Source: Bacillota bacterium
GTDB lineage: Bacteria > Bacillota > Clostridia > UBA1381
DNA length: 6,193 bases
Assembly: GCA_021203665.1 (NCBI GenBank)
Contig: JAJQAT010000075.1
Span: forward strand, 1 to 6,193
Direction of reading: 5' to 3'
Below the pieces are notes generated by a model that saw only the letters and a program-made list of their open reading frames with translations, was not told the DNA's origin and made no database searches. This document shows positions 1-6,041 of this stretch, one piece after another. The position numbers were made by a program, and so were the translations under genes. Position 1 is the first letter of the stretch, and each line of letters opens with the position of its first letter.

Positions 1-1
1 T

Positions 2-7
2 TATAAT
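2..7 (+). promoter_or_regulatory. possible -10 box for the zinc-ribbon operon
   Basis: A perfect TATAAT lies at the window edge, 44 bp upstream of the first start codon. The matching -35 would fall outside the window, so the call rests on one hexamer in AT-rich sequence. If it is real, transcription would begin near position 14 and give a leader of about 38 nt. The operon might equally start further upstream. Confidence 0.3.
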
Positions 8-39
8 ATACATAATATTGATAAATTCAATAACGGAAC

Positions 40-44
40 GGAGG
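40..44 (+). promoter_or_regulatory. ribosome binding site for the SPFH gene
   Basis: GGAGG sits 7 nt before the TTG at 52. This ideal spacing supports TTG as a genuine start. No in-frame ATG lies at a comparable distance. Confidence 0.75.
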
Positions 45-51
45 TATTCTT

Positions 52-1233
52 TTGAAAGTATTTGATATTATAAAGTATTCGGGAAACAACGATACTTTTG
101 TATGGAAATTCCCGGGGGAGGATTTTAATACTCTTTCGCAGCTTATTGTTTCAGAATCGCAGGAGGCGGTGTTTTTTAAGGACGGAAAGGCGTTGGATTT
201 GTTCGGCGCGGGAAAATACACAATGCACACGCAAAATATTCCGCTGCTCAGAAGATTGGTGAATTTGCCGTTTAACGGTGAATCGCCGTTTTCATGTCAG
301 GTGTATTTTATAAACAAGATTGTCTCAATGGACGTTCTTTGGGGAACCGCAAGCCCGATACCGTTGAAGGATCCGGTGGAAAATATTATTCTTAAAATCA
401 GAGCGAACGGACAATTCGCGGTGAGAGTTGCCGACAGTAAAAAATTACTGCTGACAATGGTCGGCACGATAGACAGGTTCGACCAGGACACATTAAGAAA
501 ATATTTCAAGGGAATCTTGCAAAAGCATATTAAGGATTCTATCGCGAAGGCGTTTGTAATAAAACATATCTCGGTATTGGAAATTTCCGCTCATCTGACG
601 GAAATCTCTGAAGGCATAGGCAAATTATTGGAGCCGGAATTCTCGAAATACGGCTTAGAGCTTGTGAATTTCAATGTTAGTGAAATCACACCCGTAGAAG
701 ATGAAAACTATAAAGTACTCCAAAGAGGAACAAATTACGTATATCTGGAAAAGCAAAAGACCGATACGAAGAAATACGACATGACCCAGCTTGGATATAA
801 TTATCAGCAGGCGAGGACGTTTAATGTGCTTGATACCGCCGCCGCCAACGAGGGCGCCGGAGCAAACATAATGGGCGCGGGCATGGGACTCGGAATGGGA
901 ATGAACGTCGGCGGAGCCATAGGCGGCGCAATGGCGGGTTCAATGGCAAATATCTCGCCGAATATGCAGCCGCAGGGACAGACGGCGCAAAGCAAATGCC
1001 CCGTATGCGGTGAGGCTATACCCGAAAACTCCAAATTCTGCCTGTCGTGCGGAACGAAAATAGAAGAGGAGAAAAAGGATATGGTGACCTGCCCGAAATG
1101 CGGCGCGAGTGTTCCGAACGGCAAATTCTGCCTTGAATGCGGCGCGAAGCTGAATCCCGTATGCCCGAAATGCGGAGCCAATATTGTGCCCAACGCAAAA
1201 TTCTGCCTTGAATGCGGCAATAAATTGGAATAG
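52..1233 (+). CDS. SPFH-domain protein with three C-terminal zinc ribbons (YdjI / virion-core-like)
   Basis: A 393-residue protein starting at TTG after a well-placed GGAGG. Residues 1 to about 235 look like the bacterial SPFH (stomatin/prohibitin/flotillin/HflK-C) branch often labelled virion-core-protein-like, which includes B. subtilis YdjI: an N-terminal 'VWKFPGEDFNTLSQLIVSESQEAV' type segment (residues 18-41), beta-rich middle, and a helical stretch ending 'GLELVNFNVSEITPVEDE' near 202-219. A Gly/Met/Ala-rich flexible linker covers about 264-303. Three CxxC...CxxC zinc ribbons follow: Cys 316/319/330/333, 347/350/360/363 and 371/374/385/388. There is no signal peptide or clear membrane helix, so it is probably cytosolic and membrane-associated. 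YdjI is reported to help PspA reach the membrane; a similar scaffolding job here is inference. First gene of the operon. Family call is firm, exact role is not. Confidence 0.85.
   Translation: MKVFDIIKYSGNNDTFVWKFPGEDFNTLSQLIVSESQEAVFFKDGKALDLFGAGKYTMHTQNIPLLRRLVNLPFNGESPFSCQVYFINKIVSMDVLWGTASPIPLKDPVENIILKIRANGQFAVRVADSKKLLLTMVGTIDRFDQDTLRKYFKGILQKHIKDSIAKAFVIKHISVLEISAHLTEISEGIGKLLEPEFSKYGLELVNFNVSEITPVEDENYKVLQRGTNYVYLEKQKTDTKKYDMTQLGYNYQQARTFNVLDTAAANEGAGANIMGAGMGLGMGMNVGGAIGGAMAGSMANISPNMQPQGQTAQSKCPVCGEAIPENSKFCLSCGTKIEEEKKDMVTCPKCGASVPNGKFCLECGAKLNPVCPKCGANIVPNAKFCLECGNKLE
997..1218 (+). repeat. three tandem zinc-ribbon units within the SPFH gene
   Basis: Three coding repeats at 997-1053, 1090-1143 and 1162-1218 each encode CPxCG, 9-10 residues, then FCL(S/E)CG. 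The second and third are close at the DNA level: both begin TGCCCGAAATGCGG and end AAATTCTGCCTTGAATGCGGC. They differ in length by one codon. This suggests fairly recent unit duplication, or conversion between units. The last unit also shares GAATGCGGCAATAAA with the start of the next gene. Confidence 0.8.
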
Positions 1234-1234
1234 T

Positions 1235-1240
1235 GAGGTG
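1235..1240 (+). promoter_or_regulatory. Shine-Dalgarno-like GAGGTG before the second zinc-ribbon gene
   Basis: GAGGTG lies just after the stop of the SPFH gene. It overlaps a possible GTG start at 1240, which therefore could not use it. The in-frame ATG at 1252 lies 11 nt downstream, longer than ideal but usable. The ATG start also puts the zinc-ribbon cysteines at residues 6, 9, 24 and 27, exactly as in the two downstream paralogues. Confidence 0.5.
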
Positions 1241-1251
1241 TGAATTTATCC

Positions 1252-2529
1252 ATGCAAAAGATTTTTTGCCCCGAATGCGGACATGAAACGCAGGTGAACG
1301 GGGATAGGGAATTCGCGTTTTGCCCGGAATGCGGCAATAAAATAATGATACCGAAATCAAAGCCGGCGCCTCCCGCGGAGCCGAGCAATGATACCGATGC
1401 GGCGCCGAGCAGAGACACTGCCGCGGAGCCGAGCATTGATACCGCCGAAGCACCGGGCAATGTCAAAGCGGAGGATGAAAATTATAATCCCGTTGTCACA
1501 TCAAAGCTGGAGGAGGTTGATTTTTATTACAAGCTCAGCTTTGAGAAAAAGGAGTTTGAAAACACAAGCGAGGAGCCTGTGTATTACCTGAAAGCGCAGG
1601 ATATTTTGGTGGACCTATCGGAATTGTACCCCGATGATTACCGTATTTGGTGGGAGCTGTGCAAGCCTATTGACTATATGTGCTCCGACACGGGCGCGGA
1701 TATTCATAATCAATATTCCATAAACGAGAATTATTTCGGAAAGGCTCTCGATAAGGCGGAGCTGTCAAAAAAGCGTATGCTGGTGGAGCAGCATGACCGA
1801 TATATAAAAAATAAGGAAGCTGCGAAGGAGCTTGCCGCGAAACGTCTTGAGGAAGAGGAAAAGGCTCGCACCGCAAAGGAGCTTGCCGAGAAAAAGCGCG
1901 CAGAGGAAGAGGAAAAGGCTCATGCCGCAATGCTGCTTGCCGAGAAAAAGCCACAGGAGGAAACCCTCGAGCGGGAAACACCTCAGCACGAAAAGGACGA
2001 CAGAAAAACAGCCGAGGCCGAGATAAAACGGGCGGAAGAGGAAACAAAGCGTGAGGAGCAGAAAAGAATCGAGGAGGAAAAGGCTCTTGCCGCCGAGAGA
2101 GAGGACGCGCTTGAGAGCAGCAAGCCTCTTTGGACATCGCTTTTGGGTAAGGATTACAGTAAAATAGACAACACATATTTTGAAATGCCCCAGGCGAACA
2201 ATCAAACGATAATCGGCGTGTTTAAGCTTGTGTCGAATATGCTCTATCTAAGCTCGTACCGAATTGACGGAAATAAAGGAAACACCGTATACCAGGAGCA
2301 GGGATTCGCCATGCAGTTTAATGCCGATGGATACGGAGTTAAGTTTAATAACCGTCCCGTTATGATAAAGGGATATATTCCGCCGGATAATACGCTACGT
2401 GTTTTTGAAATGCGGTCCGGCGCGCTTTATGTAAATAAAATAATGTTGAAAAGTGACAGCGAATACATAGCGAGCATCATGAGGTCGGCAAAAAAATCGC
2501 ACTTTTCAAACGCGAAAATATTTAGTTAG
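1252..2529 (+). CDS. zinc-ribbon protein with charged coiled coil
   Basis: With the ATG at 1252 the product has 425 residues (429 from the GTG at 1240). In order: an N-terminal zinc ribbon (Cys 6, 9, 24, 27); an 8-residue-period low-complexity linker (about 43-74); a compact, probably helical region (about 84-183) with 'YPDDYRIWWELCKPIDY'; a Lys/Glu/Ala-rich charged coiled coil (about 184-290) with internal repeats; and a C-terminal beta-rich domain (about 296-425) containing 'TIIGVFKLVSNMLYLSSYRI'. I do not recognise the C-terminal domain as a named family. No signal peptide or membrane helix is visible, so it should be cytosolic. The layout of metal-binding head, coiled-coil spacer and C-terminal module suits a structural or adaptor protein, not an enzyme. 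It lies 18 bp after the SPFH gene and 11 bp before the next, so co-expression is likely. Confidence 0.8.
   Translation: MQKIFCPECGHETQVNGDREFAFCPECGNKIMIPKSKPAPPAEPSNDTDAAPSRDTAAEPSIDTAEAPGNVKAEDENYNPVVTSKLEEVDFYYKLSFEKKEFENTSEEPVYYLKAQDILVDLSELYPDDYRIWWELCKPIDYMCSDTGADIHNQYSINENYFGKALDKAELSKKRMLVEQHDRYIKNKEAAKELAAKRLEEEEKARTAKELAEKKRAEEEEKAHAAMLLAEKKPQEETLERETPQHEKDDRKTAEAEIKRAEEETKREEQKRIEEEKALAAEREDALESSKPLWTSLLGKDYSKIDNTYFEMPQANNQTIIGVFKLVSNMLYLSSYRIDGNKGNTVYQEQGFAMQFNADGYGVKFNNRPVMIKGYIPPDNTLRVFEMRSGALYVNKIMLKSDSEYIASIMRSAKKSHFSNAKIFS
1378..1473 (+). repeat. 24-bp minisatellite encoding an 8-residue linker repeat
   Basis: Four consecutive 24-bp units encode EPSNDTDA, APSRDTAA, EPSIDTAE and the degenerate APGNVKAE. 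The first three share a core of (E/A)-P-S-x-D-T. The block joins the N-terminal zinc ribbon to the helical region and is probably disordered. In-frame unit number could vary between strains. Confidence 0.7.
1825..1962 (+). repeat. 51-54 bp coiled-coil-coding repeats
   Basis: Unit 1 (1825-1875) encodes KELAAKRLEEEEKARTA, unit 2 (1876-1929) encodes KELAEKKRAEEEEKAHAA, and a partial unit 3 (1930-1962) encodes MLLAEKKPQEE. DNA such as AAGGAGCTTGCCG and GAGGAAGAGGAAAAGGCTC recurs between units 1 and 2. The repeats lengthen the charged helical spacer and probably arose by in-frame duplication. Confidence 0.7.
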
Positions 2530-2540
2530 GAGATGATTTT

Positions 2541-3245
2541 GTGATAAATCAAAAATGCCCGAACTGCGGCGCGGCAATGCAATTATCGGCTGACGAAAAA
2601 GCTTTTGTTTGCCCTTATTGCGACACGACGACGCCGAATATGCTAAAGGTTGTTCTTCAAAACCTAAATTCCTCGCCTCAAAATAACACGGCGCAGACGG
2701 TATCACCCGTAAAAGCGTTGTTTGATGTACGCTGTGTGGATTTTGGCGATATAAAAGCGAAAAAGGTATGGGAGCAGCTTTGCAGATTTATAAACGAAAC
2801 AAGAAACACCGCCGAAAGCTATATTACGGCCATTAATAATATAGCCGGAAAAAGCATATTCATGTCGAACCGCACAACCAATCCGGAAAGCATGCGTATC
2901 GCGGAAACGGTGGTTTCTCAAAAATATACAGCCGGAGAAAACTCCGTGGTATTTTTGAATTACGGAGTCTTTTCAAAGGGCAAGGACGGCGTGCTTATAA
3001 GCGACAAGGCGATGTACAAGGTGAAAAAAACCAATGTTACCAAGATTGCCTACAGCGAGCTGCATTCGCTGCTTGCAAACACCAACGCTCTTTCGAGCAG
3101 CATATGGCATGTAAACGGAGAATCGCAATTTAAGCTGTATGCGGACCCCGATCCGAGAGGCTTGTCCTTGATTTTGGGTTTGGTTTGCACCCTTGCGCGC
3201 GACGCTCATCCGGCAGGCTATAAGATTGTTATAGACAACAAATAG
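2541..3245 (+). CDS. zinc-ribbon protein, paralogue A
   Basis: A 234-residue protein starting at GTG, 8 nt after AGGAG (2528-2532), which overlaps the stop of the previous gene. An ATG inside this leader at 2533 is out of frame and stops after three codons. The N-terminus is a zinc ribbon (CPNCGAAM...VCPYCD, Cys 6, 9, 24, 27), followed by a polar linker to about residue 55. A helical segment (about 60-110) then leads into a beta-rich region near 134-190 with 'VVFLNYGVFSKGKDGVLIS', 'MYKVKK' and 'KIAYSELHSL'. That pattern resembles bacterial PH-like domains, which is my inference. The tail 'TLARDAHPAGYKIVID' closes the protein. It is a clear paralogue of the next gene throughout. No membrane segments or catalytic motif are seen; an adaptor role on the envelope side of the system is plausible. 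Confidence 0.82.
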   Translation: MINQKCPNCGAAMQLSADEKAFVCPYCDTTTPNMLKVVLQNLNSSPQNNTAQTVSPVKALFDVRCVDFGDIKAKKVWEQLCRFINETRNTAESYITAINNIAGKSIFMSNRTTNPESMRIAETVVSQKYTAGENSVVFLNYGVFSKGKDGVLISDKAMYKVKKTNVTKIAYSELHSLLANTNALSSSIWHVNGESQFKLYADPDPRGLSLILGLVCTLARDAHPAGYKIVIDNK

Positions 3246-3254
3246 AAACAGATT

Positions 3255-3274
3255 GAAGCAACATTGGTTGTTTC
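3255..3274 (+). other. intergenic stem-loop between the two paralogues
   Basis: GAAGCAAC (3255-3262) pairs with GTTGTTTC (3267-3274) around a 4-nt ATTG loop, giving eight pairs including one G-U on the plus-strand RNA. No T-tract follows, so it is not a standard terminator. It lies in the longest gap inside the operon (68 bp) and could be a processing or stability element. Confidence 0.4.
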
Positions 3275-3300
3275 GCGGTTATTTCAGAAAATATTTATTT

Positions 3301-3305
3301 GGGAG
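3301..3305 (+). promoter_or_regulatory. ribosome binding site for paralogue B
   Basis: GGGAG lies 8 nt before the ATG at 3314. The leader GGAGATGATTTT is shared exactly with paralogue A, where it precedes the GTG at 2541. This fixes the start at 3314 and argues against the upstream TTG at 3299, which overlaps the site. Confidence 0.75.
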
Positions 3306-3313
3306 ATGATTTT

Positions 3314-4033
3314 ATGGCGGAGAGGAAATGCCCGAATTGCGGAGCGGCAATGCAGTCGGCGGCGGGCGGAGCGCAGCTCGTTTGCCCGTATTGCGACACG
3401 GTGCTTAATATAGTCAATCCCGCGCCGCAAACAACGGAGCAGGAAACGGAGCAGGAGTTTTATCCCGCAATGAAATTGTTCAATAGACAATGCAGTAAGT
3501 TCAGTAAGCAAACTTTTCTGGACGTATATAGAGAAATGTGCAGCTATATAAATAGTCTTGACAATACTGTTGAGGGATATAGTGCTGACAATACTATTGA
3601 GAAATATTTGATAGGTCTTAACAAGGACGCAGCAAAAAGCGTAAATATTGCAACACATTCAACAAATGCGGCTAATATGCGCTCTGCCGAGATTAAGATT
3701 TCTCAAGGTTATGAATCCGGAGAAAAATCTATTGTCTTTATAGATTACGGTATTTTTTCAAAGGGCAAGACAGGTATAATGATAACAAATAAAGCGGTAT
3801 ACCGAGTGAAAAAAAGAGGAGCAACCAAGATTGCTCTAAAGGATGTACATTCATTGTATGTATGGCGGTCATCGACTATGGATAGCAGCGAATGGCTCTT
3901 AAACGGTGATTACGACTTTGGCATACATTCGTGGGACGGACCTATGCATTTAGCTAAATTTTTAGCCGTTATTTGCACTTTGGCGCGGGATTGCCATGCG
4001 GACGGCTATAAAATTATTATAGATGAAAAATAG
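3314..4033 (+). CDS. zinc-ribbon protein, paralogue B
   Basis: A 239-residue protein from ATG 3314. It mirrors the upstream paralogue: zinc ribbon with Cys 6, 9, 24, 27 (CPNCGAAM...VCPYCD), polar linker rich in Thr/Glu/Gln, helical segment with 'MCSYINSLDNTVEGY', then the shared 'IVFIDYGIFSKGKTGIMIT', 'VYRVKK' and 'KIALKDVHSLY' block, ending 'TLARDCHADGYKIIID'. The beta-rich block may be PH-like (inference). It differs from its sister by a 9-residue in-frame duplication (residues 83-100) and by a different linker. Base composition of the middle third is a little more AT-rich than in the sister gene. No membrane helix or signal peptide is visible. The two copies may form a heteromeric pair or bind different partners. 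Confidence 0.82.
   Translation: MAERKCPNCGAAMQSAAGGAQLVCPYCDTVLNIVNPAPQTTEQETEQEFYPAMKLFNRQCSKFSKQTFLDVYREMCSYINSLDNTVEGYSADNTIEKYLIGLNKDAAKSVNIATHSTNAANMRSAEIKISQGYESGEKSIVFIDYGIFSKGKTGIMITNKAVYRVKKRGATKIALKDVHSLYVWRSSTMDSSEWLLNGDYDFGIHSWDGPMHLAKFLAVICTLARDCHADGYKIIIDEK
3560..3613 (+). repeat. 27-bp in-frame tandem duplication
   Basis: GACAATACTGTTGAGGGATAT (3560-3580) recurs as GACAATACTATTGAGAAATAT (3587-3607) with three substitutions and a 27-bp period. The units encode DNTVEGYSA and DNTIEKYLI. In paralogue A the same region aligns without a gap to a single unit and is exactly nine residues shorter. Confidence 0.75.
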
Positions 4034-4037
4034 AAAT

Positions 4038-4048
4038 AAGGACGGTGA
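4038..4048 (+). promoter_or_regulatory. Shine-Dalgarno region deciding the start at 4053
   Basis: AAGGA (4038-4042) lies 10 nt, and GGTGA (4044-4048) 4 nt, before the ATG at 4053. The upstream in-frame ATG at 4023 overlaps the end of paralogue B and has no purine-rich site in place, and it would add ten polar residues to the first membrane helix. The downstream ATG is preferred. Confidence 0.5.
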
Positions 4049-4052
4049 GATT

Positions 4053-4718
4053 ATGAAAAAAACAACAGCGGTCGTTTTGGACGCATTGGCGATTGTGATA
4101 GTCAGTATAATATCCTTTGCAGCTGTACCCGTATCGGAAACCTTTTTGACGGCATACGGCTTTTTGATTGCTGCGGTGCTGTCGCAGCTTGTGCCGGCGT
4201 TTTTAAGTGCCAAGGCAAAGGACATCGCATACAAAACCGCGCTGCATACGCTGTCGCTGCTTTACCTTATAGCGCAGCTTGCGGTGAGCATATTGGGCTA
4301 CAGCGTATTATCAGAGCGGTTAATATTTGTCGCGGTGATAAGCAGCGTATTGCTGATATTGTATATCGCCGCGGTAATTGTTGCCATGCAGATTATAAAC
4401 AGCGGCAATAATATGAAAAAACGCGAAAATCAAAAGGTGTTTTTCATCAACAGGGTTCAATTAGAGCTTGAACAAATAAAATCCGACACAAAGGATAACG
4501 AGCTTGCCGCGTCGTTGGACAAGATATGCGATGCGGTCAAATTCAGCAACCTAAACAGTCCGCCGGAGGCGGCGGATGTCGAGGGTAAAATTTTAGACGA
4601 GATAGATAATCTCAAAAAACAAATATCCGCGGATAAGGCTCGCGAAATTAAAGCCGCGTGCGAGAAAATTTTGTCGCTGCTGTCCGAGCGGAATATGATA
4701 TGTAAATTATATAAGTAG
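4053..4718 (+). CDS. membrane protein with four N-terminal helices and a cytosolic helical tail
   Basis: A 221-residue protein from ATG 4053 (231 from ATG 4023). I do not recognise a named family. Four hydrophobic segments are visible at about residues 6-25, 33-52, 67-86 and 91-114. 'NNMKKREN' then marks a positively charged, probably cytosolic boundary. The remaining 100 residues are charged and helical ('LELEQIKSDTKDNELAASLD', 'ILDEIDNLKKQI') and likely form a coiled coil. A short hydrophobic N-terminus without a cleavage motif suggests an uncleaved anchor. The gene follows paralogue B by 19 bp and precedes the DUF975-like gene by 16 bp. A membrane anchor whose tail docks the soluble zinc-ribbon proteins would fit the arrangement, but that is inference only. 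Confidence 0.75.
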   Translation: MKKTTAVVLDALAIVIVSIISFAAVPVSETFLTAYGFLIAAVLSQLVPAFLSAKAKDIAYKTALHTLSLLYLIAQLAVSILGYSVLSERLIFVAVISSVLLILYIAAVIVAMQIINSGNNMKKRENQKVFFINRVQLELEQIKSDTKDNELAASLDKICDAVKFSNLNSPPEAADVEGKILDEIDNLKKQISADKAREIKAACEKILSLLSERNMICKLYK

Positions 4719-4734
4719 TAGGAGGAACAAGGAA

Positions 4735-5349
4735 ATGAATTTTGATATTAGATCTATGAAGCAAAGAGCAAAGGCGTTGATGAAGACCACCTCTCCGAAT
4801 CCCAAGGCGGTCGGAATAATATTTATGCTTGTTTTGATGCTGTTCTACGCGTCGATAATAGCTTCATGCGTAACCGAGAAATATATAATTCTGCTGATTG
4901 CCGAATTGGTTTGCATGAATTTCAGAAACTGCTCCAAGCTTTACGGATTAAAGGTCAGCCGCGAAGAGAAAACCGGCGTTTCGGATGCCTTTTCGGCGTT
5001 TAAGGAAAGTCCGGTGCAAATGATAATACTTTGCGTTGTCAAGGATATTTGCTATGCTGTCGGACTGTGCTTTTTGCTTGTCGGCGCGGTTGTACCGTTC
5101 TATTGCCTGAGGTTCAGCAGCCAAATTATTAAGGATGAAAAGGTCAACGCGTTTAAGGCAATGAGAAGAAGCAGCGTCCTTTTAAAGGGTCATTACATAG
5201 AATTATTTAAATTGGATATGCACGTTATACTTCATTATATTCTTTTCCTGTGCTTCTGCCTTAACGGATTCTATGTTAAACCGTACGCCGGCATTTTGTA
5301 CGCGGAATTTTATGATTATTTAAAAGCCTGCAAGGAAATGACACTGTAG
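4735..5349 (+). CDS. DUF975-like integral membrane protein
   Basis: A 204-residue protein starting at ATG, 9 nt after AGGAGG (4720-4725). Features typical of DUF975 are visible: an N-terminal 'MKQRAKALMK' amphipathic segment; hydrophobic stretches near 26-46, 50-61, 94-122 and 162-181; 'GLKVSREEKTGVSDAFSAF' between them (71-89); 'NAFKAMRRSSVLLKGHYIEL' (138-157) followed by 'FKLD'; and a closing 'KPYAGILYAEFYDYLK'. The function of DUF975 proteins is unknown; they are common in Firmicutes. It lacks the usual 'IPGI' stretch before the last cytosolic loop, having 'LLVGAVVPFYCLRFS' instead. It is unusually Cys-rich within its membrane segments. Last gene of the operon, 26 bp before the terminator. 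Confidence 0.8.
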   Translation: MNFDIRSMKQRAKALMKTTSPNPKAVGIIFMLVLMLFYASIIASCVTEKYIILLIAELVCMNFRNCSKLYGLKVSREEKTGVSDAFSAFKESPVQMIILCVVKDICYAVGLCFLLVGAVVPFYCLRFSSQIIKDEKVNAFKAMRRSSVLLKGHYIELFKLDMHVILHYILFLCFCLNGFYVKPYAGILYAEFYDYLKACKEMTL

Positions 5350-5375
5350 AATTTGTTGCTGCCCTTGAATAAAAC

Positions 5376-5410
5376 AATGTCCGGAATGAGCATAAATTCC
5401 GGACATTTTT
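5376..5410 (+). terminator. intrinsic terminator of the zinc-ribbon operon
   Basis: AATGTCCGGAA (5376-5386) pairs perfectly with TTCCGGACATT (5397-5407) around a 10-nt loop, giving an 11-bp stem. The run TTTTT (5406-5410), then GTTT, follows on the plus strand. It lies 26 bp after the last stop codon of the six-gene unit. Confidence 0.9.
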
Positions 5411-5440
5411 GTTTATAATTCGTCACATCTTAACAATGGG

Positions 5441-5490
5441 CGGGAATATTCCTTCATTTTGGAGTTTACACAAAATGCGGGATATTCCCG
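5441..5490. other. long imperfect hairpin between convergent units
   Basis: The left arm (5441-5461) and right arm (5471-5490) form nine outer pairs (CGGGAATAT with ATATTCCCG), an inner interrupted part, and seven pairs next to the loop (CATTTTG with CAAAATG). The loop is GAGTTTACA. Neither strand has a T-tract after it, so a simple terminator is unlikely. It could stabilise the 3' end of the toxin mRNA, or be a small degenerate mobile repeat. Confidence 0.4.
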
Positions 5491-5545
5491 TGTATCCATA
5501 CGCTCATTTCCCTCTCGGTCGTTGGCGCGGCTTGAGGGGAGTTTT

Positions 5546-6028
5546 TTACAATCCCAATTCCCGAAGCAGAACGGATTTAACGGTTGTTATATGCGGTTCC
5601 AGCTTATTGGGGAATTGATTTTCATAGGTCAGGATTTTAAGCAGCTTTTTCCTTATATCGTTTTGCATTTTAACTCTTTTCAATTCAAGCGGCACGCCGT
5701 TGGTTGTGTATTCCCTTAATATGTATTTATCGGTTATGGGGAAAGCGGAGCTTATATAGAACAGAGCCTTGCGGTTGGTATAGCCTATGTGGTAATAGGA
5801 GCTTCTTATATCCTTTTCGTCGCAGTCGAGATATTTTTGTATTCTGTTCAAATTTTTATTTTCAATCGTGCCGGTGGGGATTGCCCAGAACAGACCTTTA
5901 TGCTTTGTATCCTCAAAGCAGCAGTATGTAGGGCGGGCGGCATTCTTGTTATATTTAAACCGACAGCCCATAGCTGTGAATTTTTCAAAGAATTCGTCTT
6001 TAATTATATAAAAATATCCCTGTTTCAT
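5546..6028 (-). CDS. cptN: type III toxin-antitoxin endoribonuclease toxin, CptN/ToxN/AbiQ-like
   Basis: A 160-residue protein, the usual size for type III toxins. Such toxins are sequence-specific endoribonucleases with a MazF/Kid-like fold that cut their own repeat RNA and cellular mRNA, and are held inactive by RNA pseudoknots. The N-terminus 'MKQGYFYIIKDEFFEKF', the 'RPTYCCF' motif (32-38), 'GLFWAIPTGTIENK' (45-58) and 'FPITDKYILREYT' (96-108) agree with my memory of CptN-type toxins. Thr52-Gly53-Thr54 sits where ToxN has its Thr-Ser active-site pair in 'APLTSPK'; this alignment is by eye. The call is greatly strengthened by the upstream paired pseudoknot repeats and terminator. The ATG follows AAAGGA closely (4-5 nt). 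No cleavage signal or membrane helix is visible; the toxin should act in the cytoplasm. It converges on the zinc-ribbon operon. A ToxN or TenpN subgroup placement remains possible. Confidence 0.85.
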   Translation of the reverse strand: MKQGYFYIIKDEFFEKFTAMGCRFKYNKNAARPTYCCFEDTKHKGLFWAIPTGTIENKNLNRIQKYLDCDEKDIRSSYYHIGYTNRKALFYISSAFPITDKYILREYTTNGVPLELKRVKMQNDIRKKLLKILTYENQFPNKLEPHITTVKSVLLRELGL

Positions 6029-6032
6029 AAAT

Positions 6033-6037
6033 TCCTT
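6033..6037 (-). promoter_or_regulatory. ribosome binding site of the toxin gene
   Basis: On the minus strand AAGGA lies 4 nt before the ATG at 6028, slightly tight spacing. It lies between the toxin start and the T-tract of the attenuating terminator, so only read-through transcripts carry it. Confidence 0.6.
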
Positions 6038-6041
6038 TCGT

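Noticed and set aside
804..1466. A 220-codon minus-strand open frame with repeating His-Ser-Gly/Arg-Gln-Asn blocks
   Set aside because: It is the reverse complement of the zinc-ribbon and linker repeats of the two plus-strand genes. It has no ribosome binding site and no plausible protein family.
1667..2205. Minus-strand open frames opposite the coiled-coil region
   Set aside because: Stop codons are rare opposite a Lys/Glu-rich repeat, which produces Phe/Leu/Pro-rich shadows. The plus-strand reading has domain logic and a motif-rich N-terminus.
3299..3313. TTG at 3299 as the start of paralogue B
   Set aside because: It overlaps the ribosome binding site. The ATG at 3314 has the same leader and cysteine register as paralogue A.
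4023..4052. Upstream ATG overlapping the end of paralogue B as the start of the membrane protein
   Set aside because: No ribosome binding site precedes it. It would add a polar extension to the first membrane helix, while ATG 4053 has suitable purine-rich sequence upstream.
5507..5547. Possible plus-strand terminator (TTTCCCTC, 19-nt loop, GAGGGGAG, T-run)
   Set aside because: The loop is long, two of eight pairs are G-U, and the operon already ends at a better terminator 100 bp upstream. The T-run is partly the toxin stop codon region.
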